The notes under the pieces: model-generated
Told to the model about the DNA's origin: nothing
Databases searched by the model: none
What the model saw: the letters and a program-made list of their open reading frames with translations, nothing else
From: Brevibacterium picturae
GTDB lineage: Bacteria > Actinomycetota > Actinomycetes > Actinomycetales > Brevibacteriaceae
Reading direction: 5' to 3'
Length of the DNA stretch: 5,351 nucleotides
Assembly (NCBI RefSeq): GCF_030453725.1
Contig: NZ_JAKDJU010000188.1
Span: 1 to 5,351, forward strand
Made by a program: the position numbers and the translations under genes
Shown: piece by piece, positions 5,336-5,351 of the stretch
Position numbering within the stretch: position 1 is the first letter of the stretch
How the letters are laid out: each line of letters begins with the position of its first letter

Positions 5336-5351
5336 TCAAGGCCGGGAGGTT

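Overview
The window looks like chromosomal DNA of a high-GC Gram-positive actinobacterium. The reasons are the strongly G/C-biased third codon positions, a sortase-type surface protein, purS/purQ sequences of actinobacterial character and hairpin terminators without U-tracts. Brevibacterium or a related member of the Micrococcales is my best guess from the general feel of the proteins. That is inference, not something I could search.

Layout from left to right. (1) Positions 1-1584 (+) hold the 3' part of an ABC exporter gene. The membrane domain lacks its first two helices because the gene begins outside the window, and the nucleotide-binding domain is complete and carries a long low-complexity tail. 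A strong UUCG-loop hairpin terminator follows (1622-1653). (2) Positions 1654-1978 are non-coding: a weak promoter candidate, then a stretch with several mutually compatible and competing stems that looks like a structured mRNA leader. (3) Positions 1979-3457 (+) encode a 492-residue secreted surface protein: Sec signal peptide, acidic linker, three Ig-like repeats (two with a conserved cysteine pair), an MPRTG sorting signal, a membrane helix and an Arg tail. (4) Positions 3458-3764 are non-coding: two tandem hairpins that probably end the surface-protein transcript, a possible promoter, and an inverted repeat just upstream of a strong ribosome binding site. (5) Positions 3765-4259 (+) encode a small protein made of two peptidoglycan-binding (PG_binding_1-type) domains with no visible signal peptide. 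(6) Positions 4281-5021 and 5021-5275 (-) are purQ and purS, translationally coupled and convergent with the small protein. A promoter -10 element lies at the right edge.

Functionally, PurS and PurQ are two of the three parts of the FGAM synthetase that carries out step four of de novo purine synthesis. The third, PurL, is not in the window. The two genes in the middle both point to the cell envelope (a wall-anchored adhesin-like protein and a peptidoglycan-binding-domain protein), but each appears to be its own transcription unit. I see no mobile element, CRISPR array, tRNA or rRNA. I found no convincing undescribed system. The least explained items are the structured leader of the surface-protein gene, the surface protein itself and the signal-less peptidoglycan-binding protein.
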